Assembly: GCF_947623445.1 (NCBI RefSeq)
Contig: NC_135246.1
Coordinates: 11,763,856-11,827,855, forward strand
Length of the DNA: 64,000 nucleotides
From: Clavelina lepadiformis
Taxonomy: Eukaryota > Chordata > Ascidiacea > Aplousobranchia > Clavelinidae
Direction: 5' to 3'
Shown here piece after piece: positions 46,747-59,400 of the stretch (the stretch's first letter is position 1; every line of letters begins with the position of its first letter). Both the position numbers and the translations under genes were made by a program. Below the pieces are notes generated by a model, which worked only from the letters and a program-made list of their open reading frames with translations, made no database searches and was not told the DNA's origin.

Positions 46747-46915
46747 TCGGCTCGGTAGTCAAGTGGTTACAGCGCTAGGCTTGCAATAATGCGGTCTGTG
46801 TTATCTGCCCAATGATGCTACCGTTTAAATGCTCGTGGGCAAGACATTAACAACGCTTGCTCGAGTCGTGCAAAACTTTCTCAGTCCAAGGAAAAAGATT
46901 ATCATACCACACTAA
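46747..46915 (+). repeat. tRNA-derived SINE copy
   Basis: The head resembles a tRNA: GGCTCGGTAGTCAAGTGGTT (box A region), AGCGCTAGGCTTGCAATAATGCGGTC, then a degraded box B. The body GGGCAAGACATTAACAACGC and tail CTCAGTCCAAGGAAAAAGA follow. The head and GGGCAAGACATTAA segment match, inverted, the copy at 52141-52253. It is not a functional tRNA, as the arms do not close. Confidence 0.6.
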
Positions 46916-47788
46916 TAATCCCTAATGAGAAGTTTGCTTTCAGTGCATAGGATAAATAGGCCAGTAAATGTAATGCTGAAATTTGCATACAACACTTATA
47001 ATATAGAATATAGGACAAAATGAGAATTACGGTATGCGCCGGTAAGTTAGCAAAGAATTCCACCTTGTGCATCGAATTTTCCGGCAATCCTGCGCATCAA
47101 ACGAGCTTTCCAGTAGGGCCAACAGTCATCCACAAGTAGTGATTTTTGTAAAGACTTAGTTCATAGACATCTTTACATAAAGGCGCCCCTAGTGTCGGTT
47201 GCTAAGGCCCCCACATTATTGTTTCTGAATGGGCTGCTAATTTGCTTGTTGAGTTTGGAAGATGTTGCATGGATAAGATTTTACAAACATTTATTGTACA
47301 TTTATACGGTGGCTTCTGTTTTAGCGTTCATTCATACTTTTATACGAAGAGTCATATATTACTTTAAAGAGACTAACGTTGACATAACTGAAACGTCAGT
47401 AAAGCGCTTGCTATCACTACTTTACTGGTAGGCTGGCGTACTTGCGCTTTTGGCTATAGGTTACATAATCCTATTACCTCAATTTGATTGTGCAGTTATC
47501 TTATACCATCAAAGTTAGGCTAACTCAACAATCAACTAGATAATCCTTCTTTTACCAGCAATTGTTATGCATTTAAAAATTTTCTTAATTTGTTAAATTT
47601 ATTTTTTTTCCATCCATAGTCCTTTTAACGGCAATTATAATGTATTTAAAAATTTTATGAATTGTTAAATTAATTTTGCTTCATACAGCCGCAAGTTTGA
47701 TACATCAGTATAGCTTTATTGGTGCTGCACGTACCTTTTAGCCAAATTGTCAGTATCTTGTCAAGGTAAGGTACCGTACTAAATAACT

Positions 47789-50700
47789 ATGAGCAGCAGT
47801 TTGCCTGTTGAGGAAGAAAATGAATCTGATGAAAACATATCTCACGAGAATCGACCAATATCGGCTCTTGCACCGTCAGTTCGGGGTCAAGAAGAAGGTC
47901 AGGTTGAAGTAACAGCAAGCCCAGCTTTTCAATGTTTAGAAGAGGTTAGTATTTAAATTAGAGTTGTGAAAAACTCACAAAGAAAGAATTTGAAAGAAAG
48001 AATAAACACTATGCCTTTGCCACTGTTTAAGGATATGCTGTGGAGCACATGTATCAAACTCCTGGCCTTCGGGCCAAATGTTCCCCACCGCTTTGTTTCA
48101 TGTGACCCACCAAAGATTAACTGTTGTAGTATAAACTAAAGGTGTCTAACCCATGTGTCGTGTGCGGCTATCAAAGATTTCAAGTGCAGCCAGCAGCAGC
48201 AAACAAGTAGCATTATAACATCAGCATACACACAATGGCATAATTTAACTGTAACGTCACAATAACCAATGTGAACTTATCATGCATGGGCCAACAGCAA
48301 AAGTACTGTGTGTAACGTAATTTGAAATTCTGTAAATTTGTTAAATTGTTTAACACCAACTAAGCTGGTGCCAAATTTAAGTTTTCTTGTGAAGGTTTTG
48401 TGCATTATTGTTCCCTAATGGCTAGTTTAGTTTCGGTAAAATACGGAAAATAATGCCATTAGATTTGTACAATTCCAATTTTAGAAGATAATGAAATAGC
48501 AATGTTCAGAGCTGTACAAGAGAATAAGGAATATCTATTTGAAATAACTTGGCTGAGCCCATGTTTGATATGTTGATGCAGCTCGCATCTTACTCGAACT
48601 TTTCAATGTTCCCCTACCTGCAGTTTGATTTTGACAACTCCGCTGTAGAATGTAGAGCATTTAGAGTATGTTCTGAATTTTTTTTACAATGAAAGCATAC
48701 TCTATTTTCCTTTCTTTTTCTTGACTAACTAAGTCTTATTGGTTCTGCTTTGGTAAGGTGTGGCAGCTAGGTCGCAGCACAAAACAGACTTTCATGCACA
48801 GGAAAATGCACTGTTTATTACTACAGTCAGACTTTGTTATTCAGAACTTTTTTGTTTCATTGCAAATGGTCGCTGTAGTGAGATACCATCTGGATAATCC
48901 ACAGTGGAAAGCGTGGCACATACACGCACAAGACAACTTTAACATGTTCAATACCAATTAATGAGAAACAAACCAGACAAAGTTGGCTGCTTGAATGATG
49001 GTTTGTAATTAATAAAGAAAGATTTAAGGCATACGTGTCAAACTCCCGGCCCGCGGGCCACATCCGGCCCGCTTTACAATAAAACTTGGCCCGCAATGCT
49101 ATTTTATTCATTGAACTATTTCTGGCCCACGAGATCATTGTACAGTATAACTTACTTTTTTCAAGCAAGAAACAAGATTATAACAAATCGCACAATACAG
49201 CAGCACAACAGTTGCCCCATTATACAATAGAACAAATCGATTTATTCTAATGCTTGTAATCTGGGCTGCTTTTTTTGTATTGTTTGTTAATTCTTTAATG
49301 CTTTTGCAAGAGTATGAATGAAACATAATGATGTAAGAGAGAAATAATCAAAAATATCCCAGTCAAAAATCGTCAAAAACATCAAAAATTTGGTGTTGTT
49401 TCGCTGCCTGTTCCAATTCATGTACTCGTGTCACGAAACGTTCTATCAAGTTTTATCCTTATACGGCCCGCGGCGTTAAATAAGTTTTGAGTTTTGGCCC
49501 CTGGTGCGATTGAGTTTGACATCCCTGATTTAAGGTATCAGTTTTAACCATCTTGACAATTTTTTTGCATTTTACTGCACAATTTTTAGGTAAAAGCTAC
49601 CGTGTTTTCCAGTCAGGTGGATAATCAAAATTGGAAAAATGTAAAATTCTTTACAGGCCGTTACGATGAGCTGAATATAGTAGAACTTGCCGTATTTGGT
49701 CCACCCAAAATAAAATAGATAAAATTGCCATCTAGTTTAAGATGTGCAAAAATATCCTATTACAGCAAAAATAACAAGTCAAAGAATTTAAAAAATTGAT
49801 CAATGACTGCACATAAGACACACATTAAAGTGTGACAAGTATGAAAACTTGAGTAAGTTGTCTTGTCACACCTGTCATAATCTGGTTTAGCATTTTTTCC
49901 ATTAATTTGGTGTATTCATTCCTAAACTACCATGTCAGAGTCAGACAGCTGGGTTTCTTGATCAAACGGTGGAATGCATGGGAAAAAATTCATTTGTAGC
50001 AGTTTAATATGGGATAGGAACGATTCTGTTATTTTTTTAAAGGTAAAATAAACGAGGCTTGACTGTTGACATAAATTTCAATAATTTGTTTGCACGAATT
50101 TGTAAAGATCAAATTGTTGCAGAAATCAAACATGCAATGGCGAAATTTTTTTTGATTGATTGGCCTTGATATCAGTTTATCAGACCTGATAAATCAGTCT
50201 GCAACCACCTGGACTTGTTTGTACTACATTGTACACATTTTATAAACATTTTTGTCAAAATTTTAAAGCTGAGAGATTGACAATTAAAACAATGTATAGT
50301 TTCCCCACTTTTCTAGTTTCTGTTATGAACTATCTTGACTATACCATGATTGTCTTTTGTTTTTAGTTGTTTGATGCTGGCAAGATAACTGGAACAAGGA
50401 TGGCTGAACTTAAAGCAAAATATTCCTCCATTCATGATATGTTGAGATCGTATGTACTGACAGGCATCATGCATGAAATATGTGTTGAATAATAACTGAA
50501 TAGTGCCTGTACACTAATCCATCTTTCCCAGTATATGTTTATGACAAATTATTGTATGGTATTTTGTGCTTAATACATGACAGCTTTTAAAATGAATAGG
50601 ACACGTGAATCAGAGAGTAAACTTTTACAAGATGCTAAAAACTTTACAGTTGAGCTTGAAAAGCAAAGACAAGAACTAGAAAAGGTAATTTCCTTAAAGT

Positions 50701-53700
50701 TTTGTTCTATAAGTAGTTTTAAAACAAATTACAGCACAAGCAAGTATTATTTTCAGAAAGCCTTTGTCTAAAAGTAATTTGATGTTACATTGTTTCTAAC
50801 TTGTTTATTGCACCACCTAAATGTATATATTAGATTAGTGGTTCCTAGCCTTTTTTTGTTCACGGCACCCTTTTTTAGTAAAAAAAAATCACAAACAACA
50901 CCATAAATTGCTTACCAATTTCTGATTTTTGCATTGTTTTTGGACAAGCTGATTACCGATAATGTGAAAAGGTCTACATCCGAGTTTTTAAAAGAAAATG
51001 AAATTGTTAAAACAAATTTGTTTGTGATTAAACGATCACGCTGCAAATCCTTTGTTTTGAATGAAATGTTGCGGCACCTATATCCAATCTGGTGGCAACC
51101 TTTTGTGTTATGGCACACTGGTTGGGAAACACTGACATAGAAAAATACATCATTACAAATTTTATACAAACTATGTACTATGCAAATACCTACTTTGCAT
51201 TTTATTCATGTACATGAAGGCCGATCATTTTCCTGAGAATATTGACAGTGAAGTTGGTAAAATAAGGCAAGAGCTGTTAAAACGACACAATGACATACAA
51301 CAAATCGAAGAAAGGGAATATGAATTACATTACAAGATTGATTCGTAAGTTAATATTTAAGACCTAAACATTTCCTATTTTGCTAAAACTTCTAGCACTA
51401 CGATGTATATTAATAATTTGTAATGGTTTGTGAATCCTTGAAGCTATTTTTTCTTCATACATCCCTCTATATAAAAAGTTGTTATTTTCTTGCCTTTAAA
51501 CTTCTAGTCTTGAAGAAGAGTTGCGCTTATTGAAGAGAGAATACGAGCGCATCCCAAAACAGGATGAGATTGAAACAAAAAAGAGAGAAATTGAAAACCA
51601 ATCAGAACAAACTAAAAAGGAAAATGCTCAACGTATCATTGAACTGAAAAATTTAAGGGTAAGGGATATTTTGTAACTGTGGCACTTGGTGACTACAACT
51701 TTAGAGCTAAACGATAATACAAAAGATTGTGGGTTATACTAAATAAAATCCACACGTTAATCCCAGTTCAAGTATCTAATGACTATTTGGTTGAGTATAA
51801 AATGTTTTGAGGTGTTAATAAGCGCCACAAAACTAACATACCTGTATATATTTAGGAAGACTTAGAAACAAAACAAAGACAAAATACCATGGACTTAAAG
51901 GAACTTGAAGGTCGTATAGAAGAGCAAGAGAACTTGAAAAACAGCTTGGTTCAAATTCATGGAATACCAACACAAACTTCGAAGGAAATTGACAAAATTC
52001 ACAAACAAAAAATGTATGCCACCATACTTAACATAAATGGATTAAAAGCGAGAACCTATATTTCAAACCTTTAATCGTTCGTTGAAAATCCATTTATGGA
52101 ATAATTAGAATATTCAGTATTTGTTCCTGTGTAAAATTAAGTGTTATTAATGTCTTGCCCAAGAGCATTACAATGATGGCATAGCGTCACAGAGCATCAA
52201 ACTCGGTTCTTATAATTGCAAGTGGGGCACTTTAACCCCACTCTACCAAGCCAACATTTTTTGATATTTTGCGGATGGTCGGATAGGTTGCATATTCAAC
52301 ACAGTGCATGCTTACGTACATTCAACATACACATTTTTTCATTTTCCTTCCAGAGAAATAAGCAAGGAGTTGAATGAGTTAAATGGAACATGTAAAAGCC
52401 TGGAATCGGAAATGAAGGTCATTGAGGGAAAGAGGTACCTAATAGAAGATGAAAAAAGAGAGGTTGGACAGTGTTATTAAAATTTAGTTTAAAAAAATTT
52501 TTATTTTGTCTTTAAAATCAAGTAATGCAATCATATGCGAATGGAAGCCTAACCGAAGTCAGATGAATTGAATGCAGCTTGAACTCTTTTCAAATATTTC
52601 TGTTCTTCTTTAGGTGGAGGAAGAACTTGATTACCAGAGAACTCTGCTGGAAGGCAAAGAACGGGAATACGATAAATTGATGAGAGACTTTGATTTTGAA
52701 AAAGAAAGAGAGGCTGTCCTTATCGGAGACAGGTGAGCTTCTACAAAGTTATTCCTGTTTTTGTATGGTGTGAATATTTTTCAATGTCTTGCTGAACCGA
52801 TTACAGAGCGTCTCTTGACCTGTCTCTGCGCCACACACAGCTTGAGAAGAAAACAGGCCATGACACACTAACAAGAAAGCAAAGAGAGAAGGATCGAGAT
52901 CTGAGACAATTGAAGAAGCTTGAGCAGCAGCTAAAGGTTGCCACAGATGCTCTCTCTCACCAGCAAACCATATTCGAAAAAGTGAAAGATCAGGTGACAG
53001 ATGTATATAATAATTATCTGTACACAATGTAGTTATGTGCCATTTAGAACTAGAAGTTTTGTATTTGGACAACAATCTTGTTATCTTTCAGGCTGACTTG
53101 TTCCCAAAAGATGATGGCTTGTATGAAAAACGAAAACAAATACAAGCAGAAGTGGATGAGGCTAAGCGCAAACTCGGCCAACAGGTGTCTGAGTTATTTC
53201 TAAATATCTAATTTATAATTGATGGATACCAGAACCCCACCGCTAAAACAAACTCCTTGGAGGAATTATTATGATAACGGTTATGTACCTAAGAAAACAA
53301 CTTTTAAATTTTGAGAACTTTTATTCGTTAAGAATTCGCTGACTTCTGTGGAGCAAGTGAAAGTAGAAGATTGCATTTTGGAGGAGGAGAGGCTCATTAA
53401 AGAGCAGGAAGAGCTGAGAGCAAAAGTTGCTGAGCTAACACGAATTGCCCAAATCAAAGCAGATGAAAGGGAGCAAAAGTCAAGGGATTACATGAAAGCT
53501 GAGGTGAGTTTCATAAAATACCAATGGAATAAATCGTAAGATTCAGGTTCATTTAGGTTTCATCTTGAGTAATATGTTTTTACTCATTTACTTTTTAGCA
53601 AAGATTCCATAGAGCAGAACAAGAACTTAAGGGCAAGCAACTTTCAATTAACGATCACAAGAAGAAGAATATTGAAGTTCAATTGCGTCTTCAAGAGTTT

Positions 53701-56031
53701 GCCAAGCTTTATGATATAATAAAGGTGAAAGCACTTTCCGGTTCAATGATCTTTAAACTAAAATTTTACGGCAATAAATTTTCTGCTTTTTTTTCAGAAC
53801 GAAAGAAATAAATGTGTGAATCAAATTCAAGCTAGCACACAAAAGTCTGCAGAAATGAAAGAAAAAATTAAAATTCTTGCAAATGAAATTGAAATTTTAA
53901 GAACAACAGTCACAAATATTGAAAAGTTTGTTGATTGCTGTAGTCAACTAGACTTAAATCATCCACAATTTTTATTTCATCCTTTTTAACATAACATTCA
54001 AAGTATATACGATAACGTCAGTATAAGGAAAGACAAAGTCTTAGTTATATGGATGATAAACGTCATAATTGTGTTGTGACTTTTAGAAATCTCCAAAAAG
54101 CACGTTTGAAAAATATGAACTCACTGGTGCTCCGTGATTCACTTCGTAATGAGCGCGCTAAAGCAATAGCACTGGAAAGTGAACTAAATGAGAAAAGGGA
54201 ACAACTGAAAATGCAGATTGGAAAGTTGAACACACTCAACAACCAGGCTGAGGAAGGGATGGTGCAACTTCGAAAGAAATATGAAACAGCAGTACAACAC
54301 AGAAATGACAGGTACGGAAACTGCACTACGTTGTGCCATATATCTATCGAAATATAATAAAACAATATTGCTATAAAATTATGTCATATTTATATCCTCA
54401 ATGAGCCATTTTGTAACAGAGGTGTCCAACTTGTGGAGCGTGAGGAGGAAGTTTGCATTTTCTATGAGAAGTTCAACATCCAGGAGACCATGATACGGAA
54501 TGGTGATGTTTCCATACAAGCCATGGAAGAAGAAACGAGGTAATTCTTGGTGAAAAATTTGAGCTTAGTCAGTAAGGCTTTCTTTCACGTTTTTATGCTT
54601 AACGCTACTTTTGCTACTTTTTATGAACTATCCAGGTTCCTGCGAATGCAGCTCGCAGAAGAACAACGTCAAATTAATCTTGGTAGGAAAAACAAACCAA
54701 ATATCAAGCATCTCAACGATGAACTTGTAACGCTTCAGATACAGGTAAAAGATATTAAGTTCCAAACTCAACTATAACACTTTTATCACTTAAATGCCCA
54801 ACGACTTTGTGAATAATTTGTGATGCCTTCCTATTTTAGCTTTCTCAATGCCAAGATAGAATGAAAGATCTGGAAAAAGAATTAGAGGATCCAGACAGAC
54901 CAGGCCGTGTCCGTCTCCTTCAGGGAAAAGATCCAAGCCCAACGGAATTGCGAGTTATGATCGAAAATGTAAACGCAATTTGTAATCGCGTTTTATTTTG
55001 ATTTTATATCTAATCTCGACTTTTGTATTCATCAGCTCGAGATTCGATTGTCCGAGAAGGAGGAAAATCTACTGGAGCGTGACCTTGTTTTTGAGCAAGC
55101 CATCAGGTTGGCCGAACGCATCAGGAGCAAAGTTGACATCGGCAAGAATGATTCGCTTACGTTGGCTAAAAAAGTTGGTTGCAAACTAAATTCAGTATTT
55201 TGTTTACAATGGAAGGTATCATATGCGTTTGTAGAACGGTATCTATTTGAACCGATTCATTTTAATCCGATGACAACAGTTACATTTTTCTTCAAAGGTG
55301 AACGGTTTTCAATCCCGTATCAAAGACGTGACTCGTAAAATGATGAGTCTGGTTTCGGAGCTTGCAATGAAGCAAGCTGAAGCGATGCAACTTCAGCAGA
55401 AGAACAAATCGATGAACTCATCTCTTCAGCAATGCTATACCAGAATGGAACAGGTGAAGTTGATAAGCAATCCTAATAATGATAGGCCTAATTATATGGC
55501 AATCAATAAATTATGGTGGCTTCTTGGTGTAATCATTTGCTGGAGGTGTGGTGTGATTTTTGATCTTCAGGGCGAGGCTCCGAGTGACGATATTGCACTG
55601 GAATGGGAGAAGATCATCAGAGGAGAGCATCAGAGGAAGATAGTGGAAGCAGACAGGATAATGGTGAGTAAAAAAACAAGTTCGTCATTTCGTTACGTTC
55701 TTCAAAAAAAAAACTGGACAAAATTCGTAAGCTCATTTTCGCTGTGTTCTTCTCCTCACTGGAACAATTTAAAATTAACTGTTTGGTTTGAAATTGATAT
55801 TCCTAATCAAGATTGTATTAAAATCAGATTGAGCAGGAAGAACAACAATACCAGCTTCCTGGAGGCACAACCACGACTGCCGAACCGCGTCCGAATGCGT
55901 ACATCCCTGACGACGAGACCGACCTTCCCATTCCAAGACCGTACGGAGCACTCGCCCCTTTCAAGCCAACCGAGCCCGGCTCCTCTATGAGGCATACCCG
56001 AAAACCAATCCTTCGTCCAATCGAAATCTAA
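47789..56031 (+). CDS. CCDC146: CCDC146, coiled-coil centriole/flagellum protein
   Basis: Long coiled-coil protein linked to centrioles and motile cilia or sperm flagella; homologue of Chlamydomonas MBO2. Twenty-one exons: 47789-47944, 50367-50449, 50600-50684, 51220-51344, 51508-51658, 51856-52013, 52354-52462, 52614-52732, 52807-52993, 53092-53184, 53333-53503, 53599-53724, 53798-53925, 54087-54311, 54420-54539, 54636-54744, 54840-54968, 55036-55173, 55298-55453, 55571-55663, 55828-56031. They give 954 residues (human 955), with consistent phases. Conserved blocks: SPAFQCLEE then [81 protein letters not shown]; and the hallmark C-terminus [15 protein letters not shown] with MRHTRKP. Heptad-rich K/E/Q sequence fills the middle. 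Exons are small and introns short except the first (2.4 kb). AATAAA is at 56256-56261. The start Met is the first in frame but non-coding exons upstream are possible. Confidence 0.93.
48043..48160. mobile_element. Degenerate hAT-type repeat fragment
   Basis: CATGTATCAAACTCCTGGCCTTCGG and AGGTGTCTAACCCATGTG resemble the GTGTCAAACTCCCGGCCCGC end of the complete MITE at 49030-49527. No delimitable ends or target duplication. It is in CCDC146 intron 1. Confidence 0.35.
49030..49527. mobile_element. hAT MITE, GTGTCAAACTC family, CCDC146 intron 1
   Basis: Left end CATACGTGTCAAACTCCCGG and right end TTGAGTTTGACATCCCTG are inverted repeats of a common hAT-derived type. A perfect 8-bp duplication ATTTAAGG flanks them (49022-49029 and 49528-49535). 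GGCCCGC motifs recur near both ends and the middle is AT-rich and non-coding. Confidence 0.88.
50836..51134. mobile_element. Old hAT MITE, CAGTGGTTCC family, CCDC146 intron 3
   Basis: Left TAGTGGTTCCTAGCC and right GGTTGGGAAACACTG are diverged inverted ends, with GGCACC motifs near both (CACGGCACCC and GCGGCACC). The flanking octamers match poorly, so it is an old insertion. Confidence 0.6.
52141..52253 (-). repeat. tRNA-derived SINE head, CCDC146 intron 6
   Basis: On the minus strand: GGCTTGGTAGAGTGGGGTTA (box A TGGTAGAGTGG), CTTGCAATTATAAGAACCGA, then GAGTTTGATGC in the box B position, and CTTGGGCAAGACATTAATA as a body start. The tRNA-like head with both Pol III boxes in order supports SINE origin. 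The tail is missing. Confidence 0.65.
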
Positions 56032-56441
56032 CCTTGTTATTTGTTCATCGTCTCAGCGAAAGAGCGTTTTTACTTGTTTCGACTTTAAGAGTAGTGCGTC
56101 ATCATACATGTAAATTTTTCGCCAACGTTTTTATAATGTTCACAATGCCGCCATTCATTAGAAGGTTATCACAAGCACCTACAGTGAAACCTAACAGTAT
56201 TAAGAGCTTTATCTAATTCATCATTTCACTTGGCAATGCTTTCTATACGTTTATCAATAAATTTGTTTTCGCTGATGCAATGTGTGGGCTCGTCACTTCG
56301 CATGCGGCGTATATAAGTAAATACTGACAGATTCGATTGTAAGCATTTTATTCCATATTTTTATTTATAAAACTTTCATCGTGCAATAGTAAGGTAGCTA
56401 TAACGTGGCCGTAAGAACTTCCATTCCTTGCCGATTTTGTA

Positions 56442-59400
56442 TTATTTTATTCGCTCTTTCAAAATGTTCAACACTTCAGCGCATTTGTCTTCTGCAAGTC
56501 GAACGGCAGCTTCCGCTTCGGTTCGAAGCTAGGAAATGATTATAATTTGTGAAAATGTTTCTCTAACATATGGACAAGCATTGAGTTAACACTTTTTTTA
56601 TCGCACAACACTTTGTACATTTAAAACTATTTGTCACCTTTTCACGAAGATTCTCGTCGTTGATCTTAGGCAAATTTATCAAGACGTTTTGGTAAGCTCC
56701 CCAGACGCCAGTTTCCAAGCATTTGGCTCCCACCTTTTTGAAGAAATAGGATCACACATATCAGTCGGACAGTTGCATTATTTGTCAATTTTAAAACTTA
56801 TAATTCGAGTGTTATTATATTGGTACCTGAATATCTGACAGACATTGCATATTGACAATAGCAGCTAACTCTCGAATAGAATCCCAGGCAGTATTTGCAT
56901 TAGAAATGACTTGCATGGGAACTTTAATTGCCTCCAACATCCCTTCTTGTTTTGCTTCGTCTTTTCTACAGTTATAGGTACGGATTAAAATTTCCCTGAT
57001 TGTTTTGATTTGCATGCAAGTCGTTACAAATAAACATTGTCGTGCCTTTTCGCCTCTTCTTCATTGATTGCTGGTAACTTCAAAGCTTTTATATATGAGT
57101 CAAAAGCGTTTGCGTCTCCATCTATCAGTGGAAGATTTTCCATCATTGATTTATACGTCGTTGGTATGTTTTGACGTGTCATGGTTTCAAATTCTTCCCA
57201 TTTTTTTCTACCGTACGTCATCTGACCGGCCATAGTGCAAAGGGCAGCACCCTAAGCAAAAGCAATAATGATTACCTACGTATTATAGCAATAATAGCCT
57301 TTGTTTGTCACATGATTTTGAGCTTCACCATTGCGGCTACTGCAGCAGATACGCTTCCACCACCAGGAGTGGGCTTACGACTTGCAACTGATGTAATAAA
57401 CTCGCTTAACGGAAGTGATGTCAGGGATGCATCTTTAGGAATCATGTATCTACAAAAAACGGCGACTAAAGGTTCAATTGTACGAGGTGTAAAATTAACC
57501 TATTATCATAAACGGCTAATAGGCTACACTGTAACCGCTTGGGGGATTAAATAATCTGCTTAATCTCTTTAGAAAATAACAGATTTTAGGTTCTTTCGTC
57601 AAACTATTCCAGCTCTTACTCAATGATCCTCTTTTCCGCATCGAAGTGGTTTAGTTGTGAAAGTCCAAGCTTGTGTGTGACAAGTTGAACCTTGGACTTT
57701 TCATCCAAAACAAACAGGTTATCTCTTTTTACGTAGAAATTAGCAGCATCGAGTATTTCTTGCAAAGGCACCAATCCTATGATTTCCGAACCAACCACGG
57801 GAAGGTTCAAGTCCTATATCAAAACCGGACATATTGGTATAGCACGGAGTATGCGGCATTGCCGAGTATGCCTTTTGTGAGGTATGATTTACGAGTGAAC
57901 TATAACTTATACAATGAATTTTTACTTGGGCATCTTTGCAAACTTCTTCGTACACCTGGTGAATTTTAGTCGCTTGACAGTCGGTAATGTTGACCGAAAC
58001 CTGGGCTAAATTATGTTCTTCCAGTCCCCAACCAATCGCTTGAACGCATTTTAGCCTTCCTCGCTGTAATATTTAAAGCACCGCATGCCAATTTCAGTGC
58101 GACCGTTCACACGGAAAATTGCACAATGCATGTTGTAATGTACTCGTTATAGAAATTTATTATAAGAACGTGAATCAGTTACCTGTGATGGACCTCTACC
58201 CGATTCCCTTATGTTTAAAGCAATCTTATGAGCCTGCTCCTTTGTTGAGATTAGATTGATGTTGTAAGCGATTAAAACATTGCGAGCTCCAACCGCGGTA
58301 GCGCCCCAATGCGGAACAAACGTAGTCGGTCCATAATCCGGTTTCCAAGCTGGTTCCTGCAAGATACCAGTCCTAATATTTTAATGAAACATTACAAACA
58401 ATCATGTTTGAACAAAGAAAAAACAAAAAATCCATGATTTCACCTGGATCTTCGTCGGCAAGTTTTCGTATTCACCGGCTCTTATATTAGAAAGAACCTT
58501 CCTTCGGTCGGTAGTTGCAGAAAATCCATATAAATACACTGCAAGAATAGTCATGTGATAACTGTAAATTCCATACGAAGTATGCCGTATAATTTACACA
58601 GCCTATACGTGTTGGGTAACTACTATAATCCCATCGCCGAAGCTATGAAAGTATGACTCTGTGTGCGGCTATGACCACGGAAATCGTCACCAACTTCGAG
58701 TGGTGGAACGACTACAGTAAACGTGATTACTTCAGTTCAGGAGTGTCCAACTGTCCAACCCGTGCCCCACGGGCCACATTTGGCCCGCGGGAAGGTTCCG
58801 AATGGCCCGCTTACATTCCGAGAAATTGGCATTTACTGTCTTTTTACTAATTTCTGACAGCCATATGGAAAACTTACTTCGCATTGCTACATCGTCCATC
58901 TCACCAAGTATTGCCAAACTTGTTAGAGAAAAACAGTGCCAAACTTCACATTGAAATGTCGACGTGTAGTAGAAACTTTGTTGACTTTACTATATCTTCG
59001 TATGTTTATTGTTCTTATAATTGTAAAAGAGGATAATACGAGTTTCTAAGATTAGAATTTTGGTGTGAGGGTTTAATTAGAAATTAGCAGTAAACACTCA
59101 AGTGGCCCACGCAATCATTCGTAAATCACATGTGGCCCTTTGGCCAAAAAGGTTGGACACCCCTGCTTTAGTTCTTGTGGCGTTAACAATTCAATTTAAT
59201 ATCATTTGATTTGAAGAACAAAACCTCAAACAAAAATGATACAGAAAACAGCAAGTGCATACCCGGTATTAGAAGTTCTTTGGCAAGTCTGTCAGCACAT
59301 TTTTCAGCACATTGGATACAATCTTCCATCGTCACTCCTCGGACAGGGATAAATGGACAGACATCCAATGCACCGAATCGTGGATGTTCTCCTACGCAAA

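Noticed and set aside
47192..47431. Open frame of 79 codons with two hydrophobic stretches, just upstream of CCDC146
   Set aside because: It has no ATG start (opens at GTG), no family resemblance, and AT-rich DNA easily encodes hydrophobic runs. It could be an exon, but nothing supports that.
53941..54086. Extending CCDC146 exon 14 upstream to include the [14 protein letters not shown] frame
   Set aside because: The acceptor at 54085-54086 after a pyrimidine stretch gives the right phase and aligns directly with the family (NLQKARLKN). The longer form needs a poor donor and breaks the alignment.
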